The notes under the pieces were generated by a model that worked only from the letters and a program-made list of their open reading frames with translations, had not been told where the DNA came from and did not search any database. A program made the position numbers and the translations under genes. Of a stretch of DNA of 64,000 nt, positions 21,870-33,180 are shown in pieces. Position 1 is the stretch's first letter, and every line of letters begins with the position of its first letter. Origin of the DNA: Phanerodontia chrysosporium (taxonomy: Eukaryota > Basidiomycota > Agaricomycetes > Polyporales > Phanerochaetaceae); contig MJGA01000007.1 of NCBI GenBank assembly GCA_001910725.1, positions 62,001 through 126,000 of the forward strand, written 5' to 3'.

Positions 21870-22304
21870 ATCTAGAGGCCGCGGCTGCTCATGGAACCGC
21901 TGTTGCAGGTGGTCTGGGTTGTGTAATGCGGATGGTACGACTTTACGATCGTTTCGCTAGCTTAGATACCCAGCTTTGTTGATACTGTCTAGTCGAGCGT
22001 GGTCGAATAGAATGCTCCACACAAGGACAAGCGTGTGGTGGATGATATTATAAAGGATGAACACGCTGACAGGGACACGGTCTGTAGCGGGCCATGAGAT
22101 GAGTAAAAAGGCACAGCAACGAGGTGGTAGGAGTACTGTTCACAGCTTGCGCTTCGGGTCTCGAGCAAATAAATGCGCACTCGAATTGAATGCCCTCCAA
22201 TAGCGTGGCATAGGGACATTGCGGGTTGAAGGGGTTAACAAGTAAATAAAAACGTAAATAGAAAGAAGTACTATGCCGTCAGGGCAGGAAAAATTCAAAA
22301 GTAA
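21870..22304. other. Spacer between VWA copy 2 and tRNA-Arg copy 2
   Basis: It is A/T-rich toward the tRNA, with a T run on the minus strand (22289-22299) serving as Pol III terminator. No gene seen, and no similarity to the spacer beside copy 1. Confidence 0.5.
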
Positions 22305-22376
22305 TGACCACCGCAGGGGTCGAACCTGCAATCTCCTGATTCGTAGTCAGACGCGATGCCATTTCGCCAGGCGGCC
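22305..22376 (-). tRNA. tRNA-Arg (anticodon ACG), copy 2
   Basis: It is base-for-base identical to the copies at 3366-3437 and 24830-24901 over 72 bases, with the same cloverleaf and ACG anticodon. It lies on the minus strand and converges on VWA copy 2, an inverted repeat of the arrangement at 3.4-5.0 kb. Confidence 0.95.
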
Positions 22377-22408
22377 ATGTGAATGATAGCATGTTTATAT
22401 GATATATG

Positions 22409-22938
22409 TCAAAGCACGTACCATTTTCCCCCTCGAGACAAACCTTCGATGACCTCCGTTGTACTCAGACTATCTCTAACGCGCCTACGCGTGCGTTTCC
22501 AACAGCCTGTGGCAGATTTACGCACACGCAGTGCAACGACTGACAGCGACCCATCCAGCTTCCCGAGATAAGCTCCAAACACCGTCCAGAAGAACGAAGC
22601 GCCGTACCATGCACCGTCAGACATGCATTGCCGCAGGATCAAAGCTTGAGCTTGAAGCTCGCGTCCTTGGGTTCGATCTGTGCCTTGTAGTCCGAAAAGT
22701 CTATGCTGATCCATGACTGAATGCAGCGCGTGCCACTTGTCCCATTGTCCTGCGACATATGCACAACTGAATTCGAACCTGTGCGGAGGTTCTCCGAGCT
22801 GGCACCGCAACCTGTGCAGGTATGTCTGCCAGCCTCCCATGATGGTTTCTTCGCTGATGATTCACATAGCCTGTCCTTCCGGAAAGTCCTCAAGGCTCTC
22901 CTATAGCTTGCGCAGAACATGCAGAGTCTCTGAAGCAT
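22409..22938 (-). CDS. Hypothetical protein, possibly fragmentary
   Basis: A minus-strand frame of 143 codons (22409-22840) has a protein-like composition (GGWQTYLHRL, AGQWDKWHALHSV), and an overlapping frame to 22938 ends FSDYKAQIEPKDASFKL. They lie in different frames and I cannot decide which is real or find a convincing splice between them. No family recognised. It may be the remnant of a degraded gene. Confidence 0.25.
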
Positions 22939-23167
22939 TGTACTGCGAATTTCTCAGGGGCAAGATACCGGTGTTATCGGGGACATACCGTCATCTCAGT
23001 GCAGGAAGCGTACGTTCCGCCGCCTCTGCCGTCAACCAACACAAAGACACTTCTTCAGACCTTCTTCGCTATGGGGGAGCGAGCGGCCCACGGCTGTGAT
23101 ATATGTAGGGGACCTGCATCACAATCAACTGTATACCATCCCAACTAGCTCGAACTCTTGGGTGCAA

Positions 23168-24738
23168 TGGGATCTACGACCGCGAACAACGAACTGCAGC
23201 AGCTCGTGCTGACAATGTAAGCTCTCCCTTCTTCTCCCGCAACAGGGATAGTACTAACCCGTACTGGCAGGCAAGCGAACCAGTATGCCATGTGGGCTGC
23301 TCTCGGTGCGCTTGGCTCTCCAACAGACAGACTTCCGGCTGACAGGCAGCTGTAGCACTGACTATCTATGACGCTGTTCTCGCTGTCCCGCGCGAGCTCA
23401 GCCTCTTCGTTCACAAACGGCGGAAAACCGCGAGCATGATGCTCTTGTTGTGCTCACGCTGGAGCACGGTGGCGTTCATGGCCATCGTCATTGCACCGTT
23501 GTCGCCGAAAAGGTCTGCCTCTGGCTCGCAGAGATGTGTCGAGATGCGAATGCTGAGCACTCATTCGTAGCAATTGCACCGCCGTAGTATGGGTACAGCT
23601 TGCCCTGAACTACCTGGCATTCACGCTCATTGCTGGTAAGCAAGCCCCCTTCTTCCCTCGTCCCTTACTTAGCTGAGGGATGTGCAGCCTTCTCCTCCAT
23701 ACGCGTTTTTGCACTATGGGATAGGCACTACGTGTTTGGTGCGATTGTTTTTGTGCTTGGCGTGGTGCCCGTGGCGGTGAATCTGGTACGTCCGTGCAGC
23801 CTGTCGTGCTAGCTGTGGCATCCTCACTCGTACAGTACGTGGACGCATTCCGCAGTACTTGCACCTTCGTAGGATGGCCGGTCAACACATGTGTACAGTC
23901 GCTCAACCTCTCGGACAGAGAACTTGCTATGTCAGTTCTGTACTTCGTTATCCATTCCCTCTCAGCTGACACCGATCCCAGCTGTAGGTCGCGGCTACAT
24001 ACGGCGATCATGGCACTCATGCAGTGCTATTTAGGGCTGCACGTCTCGCGGGGATCGGCAGTCGCAATGGACGCGTTTGTCCTCATGTTAACCTGGCTCA
24101 AAACGTTCAGCACCTGGCGCGCCGCACGGCGTGTCCAGGCGAACGGCAACCTGACCGGGTGCTTGCTGCGCGATGGTAAGCAGATAGTCATTCGCGCACA
24201 CGCCCCATGCTCACTATTCTGCAGGTACCTGGTTCTTCTTGTACGTCGCTTTCGCGCGAACGGGCATATTCACCGACTGACGAATTCCAGCGGTTTGCTG
24301 GCGCTGAATATTGCCGACATGACAACCTACACCGAGGTATGTATCTACCCACAGTTCTCACACGGGCGGAACCCTGACGCTTGAGACAGGCTGTTTCACC
24401 ACTCAGCTCCTACATGATGGTCATTCTAGTGAGGTTACCACCACGCCCGGGGCTCCACGTGATGCTAATGCGACAGGATGCAGCCCTCGGTGCTCATGAA
24501 TAGGTTTCTCGTGAATCTAATCTCAGCAAATGGCGGCGGGGCACCGTGCACCACGACCGACGGGTGGCCTTTGTCTTTGCGCTTTGCGGCGCCAGCACAG
24601 TCGGCGGCTGCGGACACCAGCAGCGAAGACATTGCGTGGACAGGCGTTGGAGCTCGTGCGGTTACACTGGGAGAGACGACGTCTTCTGACTATGAACGCC
24701 ACGAGACACAGCTGTACACGCTTAAGAGGTTGTGCTAG
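23168..24738 (+). CDS. DUF6533-type multi-pass membrane protein
   Basis: Splicing at GT-AG sites joins a protein of about seven membrane helices. It opens MGSTTANNELQQ, then has TIYDAVLAVPRELSLFVHK and a helix ending in the first loop, the DUF6533 region. Next come AVVWVQLALNYLAFTLIA, FSSIRVFALWDRHYVFG (the SALRVYAIW-type signature of the family), FVLGVVPVAVNL, an extracellular Cys-containing loop, VLMLTWLKTFSTWRAARR, LLRDGTWFF-GLLALNIAD, and a final PSVLMNRFLVNLIS helix end with a polar tail. Function unknown; the family is large in Agaricomycetes. One inferred intron (23315-23349) is short and has a GC donor, so that junction is tentative. Confidence 0.75.
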
Positions 24739-24829
24739 TGGGCGGTTGGTAGCCGGGGTTTGCGTGATATGACGGCTCTGAGCAAACAGAGTGATTGAAT
24801 GTGTATTTTACCGCTTTCAAGTTTAACAT

Positions 24830-24901
24830 GGCCGCCTGGCGAAATGGCATCGCGTCTGACTACGAATCAGGAGATTGCAGGTTCGACCCCTGCGGTGGTC
24901 A
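24830..24901 (+). tRNA. tRNA-Arg (anticodon ACG), copy 3
   Basis: Identical to the other two copies in this window over all 72 bases, followed by a TTTTT terminator within 10 bases. No VWA gene lies next to it. Confidence 0.95.
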
Positions 24902-25123
24902 TTTATTTTTCATCTTCGGCCCCGAGCGTTTTGCCGCACCTTTCACTTGTTCGCAATACCGGAGCACTGTCCAAAACTCCTTGAAGATGTAACTTGGGTG
25001 GTTAACTCTGCATCGTATCGTTTTGTGTTATTTGTCCTCTAGTGGAAGCGGCATCGTGTCCCATCTCTGGGGCATGGCGGTCTCGGCAAAAGAGTCAGTC
25101 CTGTGATTTTCAGGTCTGCCGTG

Positions 25124-27213
25124 CTACACCAGCTGACGACTATAATCGCCGTGCATATGTCCGCACAGTCGACTTAAGACGAGCTCTCGTTCAGTTCCTC
25201 GGACTACCTGGACCGGAAGTTTACCGAGCTTGCTGACGAAACACTCCTGCAAGACCTCCTCCCACTCGTCCAGGGCCCGCTCATCTGCAAGGACGAGATC
25301 AAATCTTTGCACTACGGCGCACGCAGCCGCGCGCATCTCGGCGAGCGCGACGTTCTTGCCTGCACACGCCATCGGGCCCTGCGAGAACGCCATGAAGGCA
25401 TCCCGGCGCGTGAGGACATCGCTGCTGGGCACGACCTCGCCCGTCGGCAGCGTGTACGTCTCCTGCGTGAGCCAGCGGTCGGCCAGAATGTGTCGGGGAA
25501 AGGTGAGAAGCAGTCGGGATTGCGGTGAACCGTGTAGGCGACGAGTGAGACTTGGGTATCCTCGGGAATGAAGCTGCCAACGAGTCGGTTTGGCTCCGAC
25601 GGGCGAAGAGGCCAAGGTGAACTTACTGGGTTCCAATCATCCTGCCCCCGGTGCCCGGCCGACCCGTCGCTGTAGGCCTGCTAGAACAGGCGGGAATAGC
25701 CGCAGCGTCTCATTCCTGCATGCAACTAAGCTGTGAAATCAGAGATGCGAGGACAGAAAGATGCTTACAGGCACGCATTCAGATAGGGCATCCGTGCCTG
25801 TTTCACAAAATCAGGCCCGTCGTCCCGAGCAAAAGCGGCGTCGACCTCCTTGCGCAGCCGCTCAAAGCACGCCGGGTGACGCAGCATGAACATCCAGAAG
25901 TGTGCGAGCGTCGTCGCGGCGGTATCTGCGCCAGCCTGTGCATGGTTGGCGGAAGGAAAGAACACGAGGAGGAGGCTGAACGCACGATGATTGCCAGCGC
26001 TCCGTCGACGGAAACAACCTCAAGCTGGGGGCGGACTGCCTCGTGGCCTTCTTCGTCCATCTATGAATATCTCAACAAATGATCCTCATGGCTTGAAATG
26101 CGGGAGGACACACCAGATGGTGAAATAGATCGGGACGGCTAGAGCCAAGACTCACGCGGTGGCGCGCGACCTTATCTCCCGCTGCCTTCATGTCGTCCCA
26201 ATTTTTGCTTGCGCCAGGGATCATCTTGAGATACGGGATTGACCAGGGTATGTGCGAGATCCAGCGAAGATCCCTGCAGGTTATGGTTGGTGCAGCCATT
26301 CAGATGTGCGACAAAGACTTACACGAGGGATTGATCAATCATCCTGCGCAGGCCTTGCGTTTCTCGACCCTCCTTGAGCATGTCGTAATCGTAGGAAAAC
26401 CTGCCTGGGCAGTCAGTGCTTCACTCTTTGAAAATCATCAGGAGACATACGCCATGCGACCCATGAAGTCAAGCCTGCGTAAAGACGATTAACACACTGT
26501 TCGGCAGCTTACGCAAACATATCTTACCCGAAGAAGGACATCCACTCTGTAAGATCTATTGACTCGCCCGCACGCTCTTTCAGACCACCGGTCAGGTCCG
26601 AAACAGTATGTTGGATGAGCTCTTCGAAATACTTGGTTGACGCGCTATTCATAGCCCGCGCCCATGGGCGGCGTCGTACAGCGTGCAGCGCAGGGTCACG
26701 GATGCCATCGAGGCTAACCCCGTCATCATGCTCACGGGTGTCATAATCTGTGGCGCGAGTCAGTGCTGAATGGCAGCGGCGTATTGTTCTCAAGCGCACA
26801 TGGTCCTCTCGGAAGGCCTTTTGCCCCAGCACAGTCGTGCAAGCATCCTTGTGCCGCACAGACAGCTCGTTTGGGCCTGGTAATTACCGGTCAGACGTCA
26901 ATATATGTATAGGTATACATGCATGCTCACCAATGCGCACGACGTCGCCGTACAGGCGGTGCAGCCTATCGATGTAGACGTGCGTCTTCCCACCGCTGCC
27001 CGCCAGATACGCCATCCAACATTTGGACAGCTTGCACGGTAGCGGACCCGGATAGCGTGCGAGCGGGTGGAAAGGCGAGATACGATACGCGGCCACAAAC
27101 AGCGTTAGAAGGACCCAGTGCACCGCGGCGGTGGCACACATCGCAGTCGCCAGTCCTGCGAAGTGATCACGGAGGACGGACGCCAGAGTCATAGGGACGC
27201 CAATGAGCAGCAC
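25124..27213 (-). CDS. Cytochrome P450 monooxygenase
   Basis: The gene has many short introns. The N-terminus has a membrane anchor (AAVHWVLLTLFVAAY) and a proline hinge (RYPGPLP). Downstream come GPNELSV and KDACTTVLGQ (substrate-channel region), PWARAMNSASTKYFEE, an I-helix AGADTAATT, the ExxR motif as ETLR (about 25710), and the haem loop FSQGPMACAGKNVA with the cysteine ligand (about 25350). All catalytic signatures are present. Between the ExxR exon and the haem loop the frame shifts at about 25478-25484, where one G of DTFWPDRW appears lost. Basidiomycete P450s of this kind often modify terpenes or xenobiotics; the substrate is unknown. No terpene synthase or PKS lies nearby. Confidence 0.82.
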
Positions 27214-28399
27214 CAGAGCTGGTACGGGCTTTGAATATTCGAAACGCTTGAATATGATGTATGTGGTCTGTCAATTGGTAGAAGAGTTCGTGAGCTGAAG
27301 ACCAAGAGACTGATGATTGCATACCGAGCTCGCTGCGAAAATAGCCGACATCGGATGCTGCAAGACCTGCAGTGATCCATGAGGTAGCATCATGGTGCAA
27401 AAGTGAACAAGGACAACGATTGTCGTTTGGGCTGCCCCTCACCGCACCTTTATATCAGAACATGCTTGTCAGCGCATCACTCCGGCGATAGGAAAGCCTG
27501 ATGAACGTGGACGGACTTGTGCGCGTTCCTTATACAATGAGTCACATTTCCCGATACCGGTAACTAAGTGTGAGCGAATGGTTTCGGATGAGAAGGAGTC
27601 GGGGTCAGAGCAGGGGCATATTGTCGCCGAGCTACACCGAGCCATCCCAAACCCCCAGGCGTGGACGTTGAACATGGGCACTCGCTACGACACTTCGGTA
27701 ACATCATGGTTCCTTCGCCGAGGCCGCAGTAAAAGTCTTGTACATCATATCCCAAGAATAGGACAAGTTTCGGAGAAGCGAAAGCCTGAGGGCGAGTCGG
27801 CCTCGTGCCGTTAGCTTAGCTGGCGTCTTCGACTCGCCCGCGGAACACTTTACCTGCAACATACACTGTCAGGTAACTTAGCGTTAAACCTTGACGTTGA
27901 AATCTCCAACGAACTTGCTTCAACGCGGAAAGGGGTTTTTGAGGAGCTGGCCTTGAGGAAGAAAAAAGATCCTTTTAGCCCAGACGGGAAGATCATACAG
28001 CCTTGGTGGAGAATACCAAAAATGAAAGACTGAATTCTACCACAAGGGCTACGAGAAATGGCCTAGTATGTTGTCCAGGAATGTTATGGTGAGGATTCAC
28101 TCGAAGGCGAGACGCAGCTCGGGCTGCTAGCAGCCCCGGGGTCCGCACGGCAAGATCAAAGACCTCGAATACCCCTGCATGAGAACAAATCGCTCCTCAC
28201 GCCGTACTGGAAATGCTCAAGCCTTGCGGCTTGGATAGAAACAAAGAAATGACGAAATAGTAGGTACACAGTCTGATCTGTCGGATATACACCAACTCTT
28301 CGCTAGAAGCTACGCACGGCATAGCTTGGGCTCAGCGGAATGTGCCTTCAAGAGGCGAGTCCACATCAGCGTACTGTGTATACAGAAAGTTGAAGCAGC
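27214..28399. other. Intergenic region
   Basis: It contains the P450 promoter and the 3' side of the jacalin-like gene. If the GTAAGC donor overlapping that gene's stop is used, its CDS would end near 28310 instead of 28400. No other gene seen. Confidence 0.45.
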
Positions 28400-30587
28400 T
28401 TACCGGTTTGCTATCTCTCTGCAGACTCCAAGCAGTTTCCTGATGTCCTCTCCGCCGGAATCGAAGTTATGTACTTGAAGGAGAGCTTCAAGTACATCGA
28501 CAAGGGTGCGCGCGAACGCCTGCGCAGAATTTGCGGCCTGTAGGCGAGCAAGGAGTGCGACGGCCGTGTCAACAAGGTTCGACAGGGCGTGTACGCCCTT
28601 GATAGCAGTCACGGTGCTGCTCGACGTCTCCAGGCTTCGGACCTGGCTCTGCAGTGTCGACACAGTGTGGTCGAACTGGAGCTGCTCGATCTGGCTGCTA
28701 TGTGCAGACACAAGTCTCTCGTGTTGCTGGAAGAACTCCGCCTGTGAAGCGCAAAGTTGCATTCGTGTGCCTGACTTGAGGATCTGGCTGGCAGCGAAGT
28801 GCGCTCGCTCGTCTTCGATGTCGCTGGCTTCCAGTGAGCTGAACCATTGCTGAAGACCCTGAGTCCATCATCAGCATGGGCACGAGGTACGTGCAACGGT
28901 ACCACTACACTCACCCATGAAGTCGCTCCCTGTTGGTTTAATCGCACGAGATCTGAACCGCTGTTGTGCGAGATTCTGCTGAATGTTTTCTTGTCTTCAG
29001 AATATATGGCGCTTGCGCGATCAGCCTCGGAAGCCCAGAATTGCGCGTAGGTGCTAAAGCCATACAGGCGGTGTTATTGCAGCGTACATGACGCGAAACA
29101 CTCAAGACGCACCGAGTAGATGTGGCCTGTTGCGACAGCTTGCGTAGAAGGGACTGTATATCCGTTCTCAGTGTCGTGAGCTTTATCAGCAGCTCCTCTC
29201 CTTCCATGCGCCTAGTCTCACGGGAGATCTCGATCTGACGATGTGGCCCATAAGACGATTTGCGGCGGTGGTATTAAGAGAGCGCTTACGTCTCCACATA
29301 AGGGCGCCAGTGCTGCAGAGAGCTCGTTAAAGCGTGTCTTGGACACTTCTGCAGAATTCTTGCAGGTGTTGAGGTGATTGTGGTGGTACTTCTCGCGGAG
29401 AGGAGTGACCTCGACCTTGGCAGTGCTTGACTCGAGCTCCAGACCTTGAAGTATCTCGACGTTCTGCACGAGCTCGGACACGGCTTTCGCGATGAGCACT
29501 TCGTATTCGCCCAGCTGCTGCAAGCCAGCAGCGGTACCAGCGATACTCTCCTTCAGCTGCTCTACGGAAAGCTTGAAGGAGTTGTACCGCATCTCGAGCT
29601 CACTGTGGTGCACGAGATACTGCGTGTATTCACCACCAGGGGTAAAAATCTTCCAATTTGGCTGATGACCTAGAGTAAGTACGACTACAGCGAATGTGAA
29701 CATAAAGGACGTACAGAGAGCGTGCTGAGCTGTCCGTCTTGCGTTGAGCTGTTGAGGCCAACAAGGACTGCCCCATCCTGAGAGAAGAGCCCATACAGAC
29801 CGTACTCTTGGCCGAACCACTCCGACTTGCGACCTGCACCGACGTCAAAATTGAGCAGAACCGCGGCGACGACGACGTACCACTCGAAGTGCCGAAGAGC
29901 AGGCCCTGGATAGACCTGCCGTCCGTGGCGAACCAAACATGCGTGATGTACTCGCCCTGGCCGAGGACAAAAACGTGCTCGCGGCCGGTGCTTGTGCCGG
30001 ACCATGCCGTTTCCACGCCGTCTTCGTACACGAGCTTGAGTCCGTCCACGCGGCAATTGACGTGCATGCAAACGCGCTTGATTGCTCGAGGCGCAGTAGC
30101 ACTGCTGACCACAGCGCCGGACGAGACCTCACCATCAGGGATGTGCAGGCGGAGGTGCGGAGCGTGTGCTGTGCCGTGAGTGGTGCCGTTCGTCGCAGAG
30201 TACGCCATGGTATGGCTCGAGGCATGACTCGAGCTATGCATCGTTGTCGTGTGCGCCGTGATCTCTTCGTGTCCGTGAAGCCTCGGCGCCGGGCTTCGGG
30301 GGCTGCGCCCGGCGAGTCGATCTGGATCCTGGGTATAGATGTGCTGCTGTGCGAATTGAACACGACTGGGTACGGCTTTGGGACCGGCGCCTTCGGAACG
30401 ACTGATGCAGGCCGCGAGGGCAGGGCGCTGGCGACCGTTCTCGGAGTGTGGCTGCCGGGATACCCGTGGTAATTCGGTGTCGGCCCATGGCTGTCGACAG
30501 CGCTTCGAGGCGGCCAGCTACCCCTAGCGGACTGAACGACTCGCTGCTGGAGTGTGTGGATACGGAAGACCGTCCGTTGGTGGACAT
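28400..30587 (-). CDS. Jacalin-like lectin domain protein with long helical C-terminal region
   Basis: A Ser/Pro-rich N-terminus (from about 30587, least certain) leads to a jacalin-type beta-prism: RVDGLKLVYEDG, REHVFVLGQGEYITHVWF, SIQGLLFGTSSG, then across an intron SEWFGQEYGLYGLFSQDGA and LSTLSVISQI. About 350 helix-rich residues follow, with heptad-like stretches (SFKLSVEQLKESIAG, EELLIKLTTLRTDIQSLL, IEQLQFDHTVSTLQSQ), on exons separated by GT-AG introns. The lectin domain should bind carbohydrate; the helical part resembles coiled coils or helical-bundle domains, but I cannot assign it. No signal peptide is visible. Frames change near 29653-29659 (one base missing) and probably twice in the N-terminal region. 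It lies directly downstream of, and on the same strand as, the propeller lectin gene. Confidence 0.6.
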
Positions 30588-30737
30588 CGTGGTGGACTGG
30601 TAGCTGAAGCTCTCTGTAGAGATTTAGCATGTGCATCCGCGACATTAACGTGTACACGCACCGAATGCGGTCTTTCCATGCAACGCCTTGGACAGGGTGA
30701 AATGTACGGCAGCCATTGGTTCGCACCATCCGTCAAT

Positions 30738-32130
30738 TCATGACAACCCCGTAGGTGTAAACTCTTCACAGCACAACGTTGAGCGGGAGATCATGCCAAA
30801 GAACATGCGACGAACCTGGTCATCGCCCATCCACATGAGAGAGATGCTGAAGGGGGACGAAGGCGAAATAACAGCAGCGATGCTGGCGCCTCTCATGATG
30901 TCACGAGCGAGTATGGTCCTTGTGTCACTGTGAGTTTTCGCTCAGGCAATAGACGAAGTTGTGACATACTCGTGCCATCCCGAGGACGTGCGCGAGTATT
31001 CGATGATAGAGCCATTGATATCCCGAAGATATAGCCTGCAAGCATAGTTAGCGATTAATAGGGAGCGAATAGTCGGTTCAGTTTACTTCACGGCGTGACG
31101 GCCACCTATCATTGGCATTGCAGCAACGATATCAGGAACGAAGACAGCCCTGCTTGTAACTAAGTCGCCCTTCGAGGACCTGATAGACTTAGTAATGTGA
31201 CTGAGGTGGCGAGGTGATCAGGAGTCTCACCAGTGTCCTCCTACTGCATGCTTGCGGTACTCTCGGATGGCAAAAGATTCATCTTGAAAATACACGGAAA
31301 CATCGTTGGTGTCTGCAGAAAAACACTTTCTGTCAGAAACACAGCTACTCCGATGATGCTCATATACTTACTCGTATCCAGATATGCGCCAACACCCGTC
31401 AAAGGCTCGCCTTTGCCAACGAGGTGACAAGCGGGAGCAACAGCGTCCTCCCAGTGGCCGTCCTCGATGGTCCTGCATGCGTTTCCCCGTCAGAGCGAAT
31501 CTGTCCTGACCATGCTGAGAAACTTGCCGGCAGCGGATAGAGCCGTTCACGTCTTGGAAGAACAGCAGGGTGGCCTGTGTAGGGCCGACTCCGGAGACGA
31601 AGGCGATGTTTGTGCCGATCTTCACGTTTGGCTGCTGGAAGCCCGTGGGCTGCCAGCCTTGGTCGTCGATAAACCTGTGTTCGCGCAGAGTCCCGTTCCT
31701 ATCCTGGTAGAAGAGCGACCGGCACGCGGAGGTCCACTGCGCGACGTCAGAACCGCACGGACAAAGAAACTAGCGAGGAGCTGGTGCGCACCACCATGCA
31801 GGACAGGCTGCTGTCTTCGTCGCAGTCGACAGTCAGGTGAGCGTACGTCCATTCCAGGGAATGTCTCTTGAGCCCTGTGCCAGCAACGGAGTTAGGGAAA
31901 GCAATAGTCTGGGCTGCTGCAGACGTACGTCTCTCGGCAACGGCGTGGAGGGCGTCATCCGGGAGGTGTAGCGCTGCCTCGTACACGTCCCGCCGGCCGC
32001 AAGCAAGTAACAACGGCTGTCATTGATGTACTCTCCGGCCGCAAGCGCGATAGTTTTCTGGTAGAGGGCGGTGAGAAAGCTGTTGGATCGCAGACGTACG
32101 ACGGAGGGCACCTACCGGACGCACGGCCAT
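30738..32130 (-). CDS. Fucose-lectin-like (AAL-type) beta-propeller protein
   Basis: Several exons each carry a blade with the pattern of fungal fucose-specific lectins, an F/YxQDxNGxIRE-like strand: SLFYQDRNGTLREHRF, ATLLFFQDVNGSIRC, VSVYFQDESFAIREY and LYLRDINGSIIEYSR, each followed by a W-containing strand (DGHWED, VGGHW, SSGWHE). A weaker blade, ISLMWMGDDQVRRMFF, precedes the stop at 30738-30740. About five blades are visible; the family usually has six, and the 5' part (31750-32130) is not resolved, so the start at 32130 is tentative. One intron (31473-31527) uses a GC donor (GCAAGT). No signal peptide is seen. Known relatives bind fucosylated glycans and are cytosolic; a role in defence against animals or bacteria is inferred from them. 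Confidence 0.65.
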
Positions 32131-33180
32131 GGCTCCAACACAGTTTGTATGTAGGCAAGTATGAGAAGACACAATGGAGGTGTTGGAGTGCTGGTCCGAG
32201 GTCAGTGAGGCGAGGCCAACCGCCCTTTATATCTCGTAGGACAGCTGCTGCGCGACAAGGCCCTGGCAAAAATCGAAGTATTTCAGTGCCACACAAACTC
32301 TGTGGTTGGGCAGATTCCGGCCGTGTTCTGCGGTGAACGGCACAGAGCTGCGAATCACGCTGCGCGACGACGCATGCGGGACACCCGACCTCTAGGACGC
32401 CAGAAGCTATGTCATGACCCTATTGCGGACCGCAGATACGCTGCGATATGGAAAACGGGTCGGGTGTTGCCACACTGGGACGGCCAACGATCCATGTTTA
32501 CTGTCATTACGGGTCGGCCGCGGCAAGTTTCCGATCACCACGTTGTGTCCGTCTAGGGTCCGAAGCCCGCGCGATGTGCTTCGGTGTCTGCTTCGGTTCG
32601 ATCTGCGTATAGGAGAAAGTACGCGGACGCCACTGTTTCACGGATGAGCCTGGACCAAGAGGCGCGGCTGTGGACAACCATGTACGCACCTGGAAGATCC
32701 TACATCCCCCCCCCTTCCCCGCACACACTTCTGTCCAGAGAAACGTCTTGTACAATAGCAGAAAGCTATGGCTACGCGTGACCTTGGAGTGGGGCACGAA
32801 CGCCGCGTGTCGAAAGCGTGCCACCAATCTGAAGGCAATCTACGAGGGAAACGGCTGTCAGGACCAGATGGTGTCACCTGGGACATGGCAGGATGCATAT
32901 CGCGATCATCTTCGTTCAGGTGATGAGAGACGATCGAAGATGGAAGGCCTTTCCGTCACGCGAGTGCGTGGAAGGTCTTGCATCGTCCATTATACATGAA
33001 CGCGCACGCTCTGTAGAAAAATGGGCGCGTTAAACGACGATGAATGCGATGACACACCTCTCAGGCACTGCACTGTGCATCTACGACGCATGTCATTTGA
33101 CTTAGACCGGCGGCGCCCTCCAGCGAATCTGAGACAAGTTTTCGAGATATCCAGCACTTTTTATCACAATCAAGTTCGCC
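32131..33180. other. Intergenic region
   Basis: It contains the upstream region of the propeller lectin gene and the 3' region of the DHODH gene. A poly-C stretch lies near 32707. No gene recognised. Confidence 0.5.

Noticed and set aside
25124..32130. Secondary-metabolite cluster around the P450
   Set aside because: No synthase, transporter or pathway regulator nearby.
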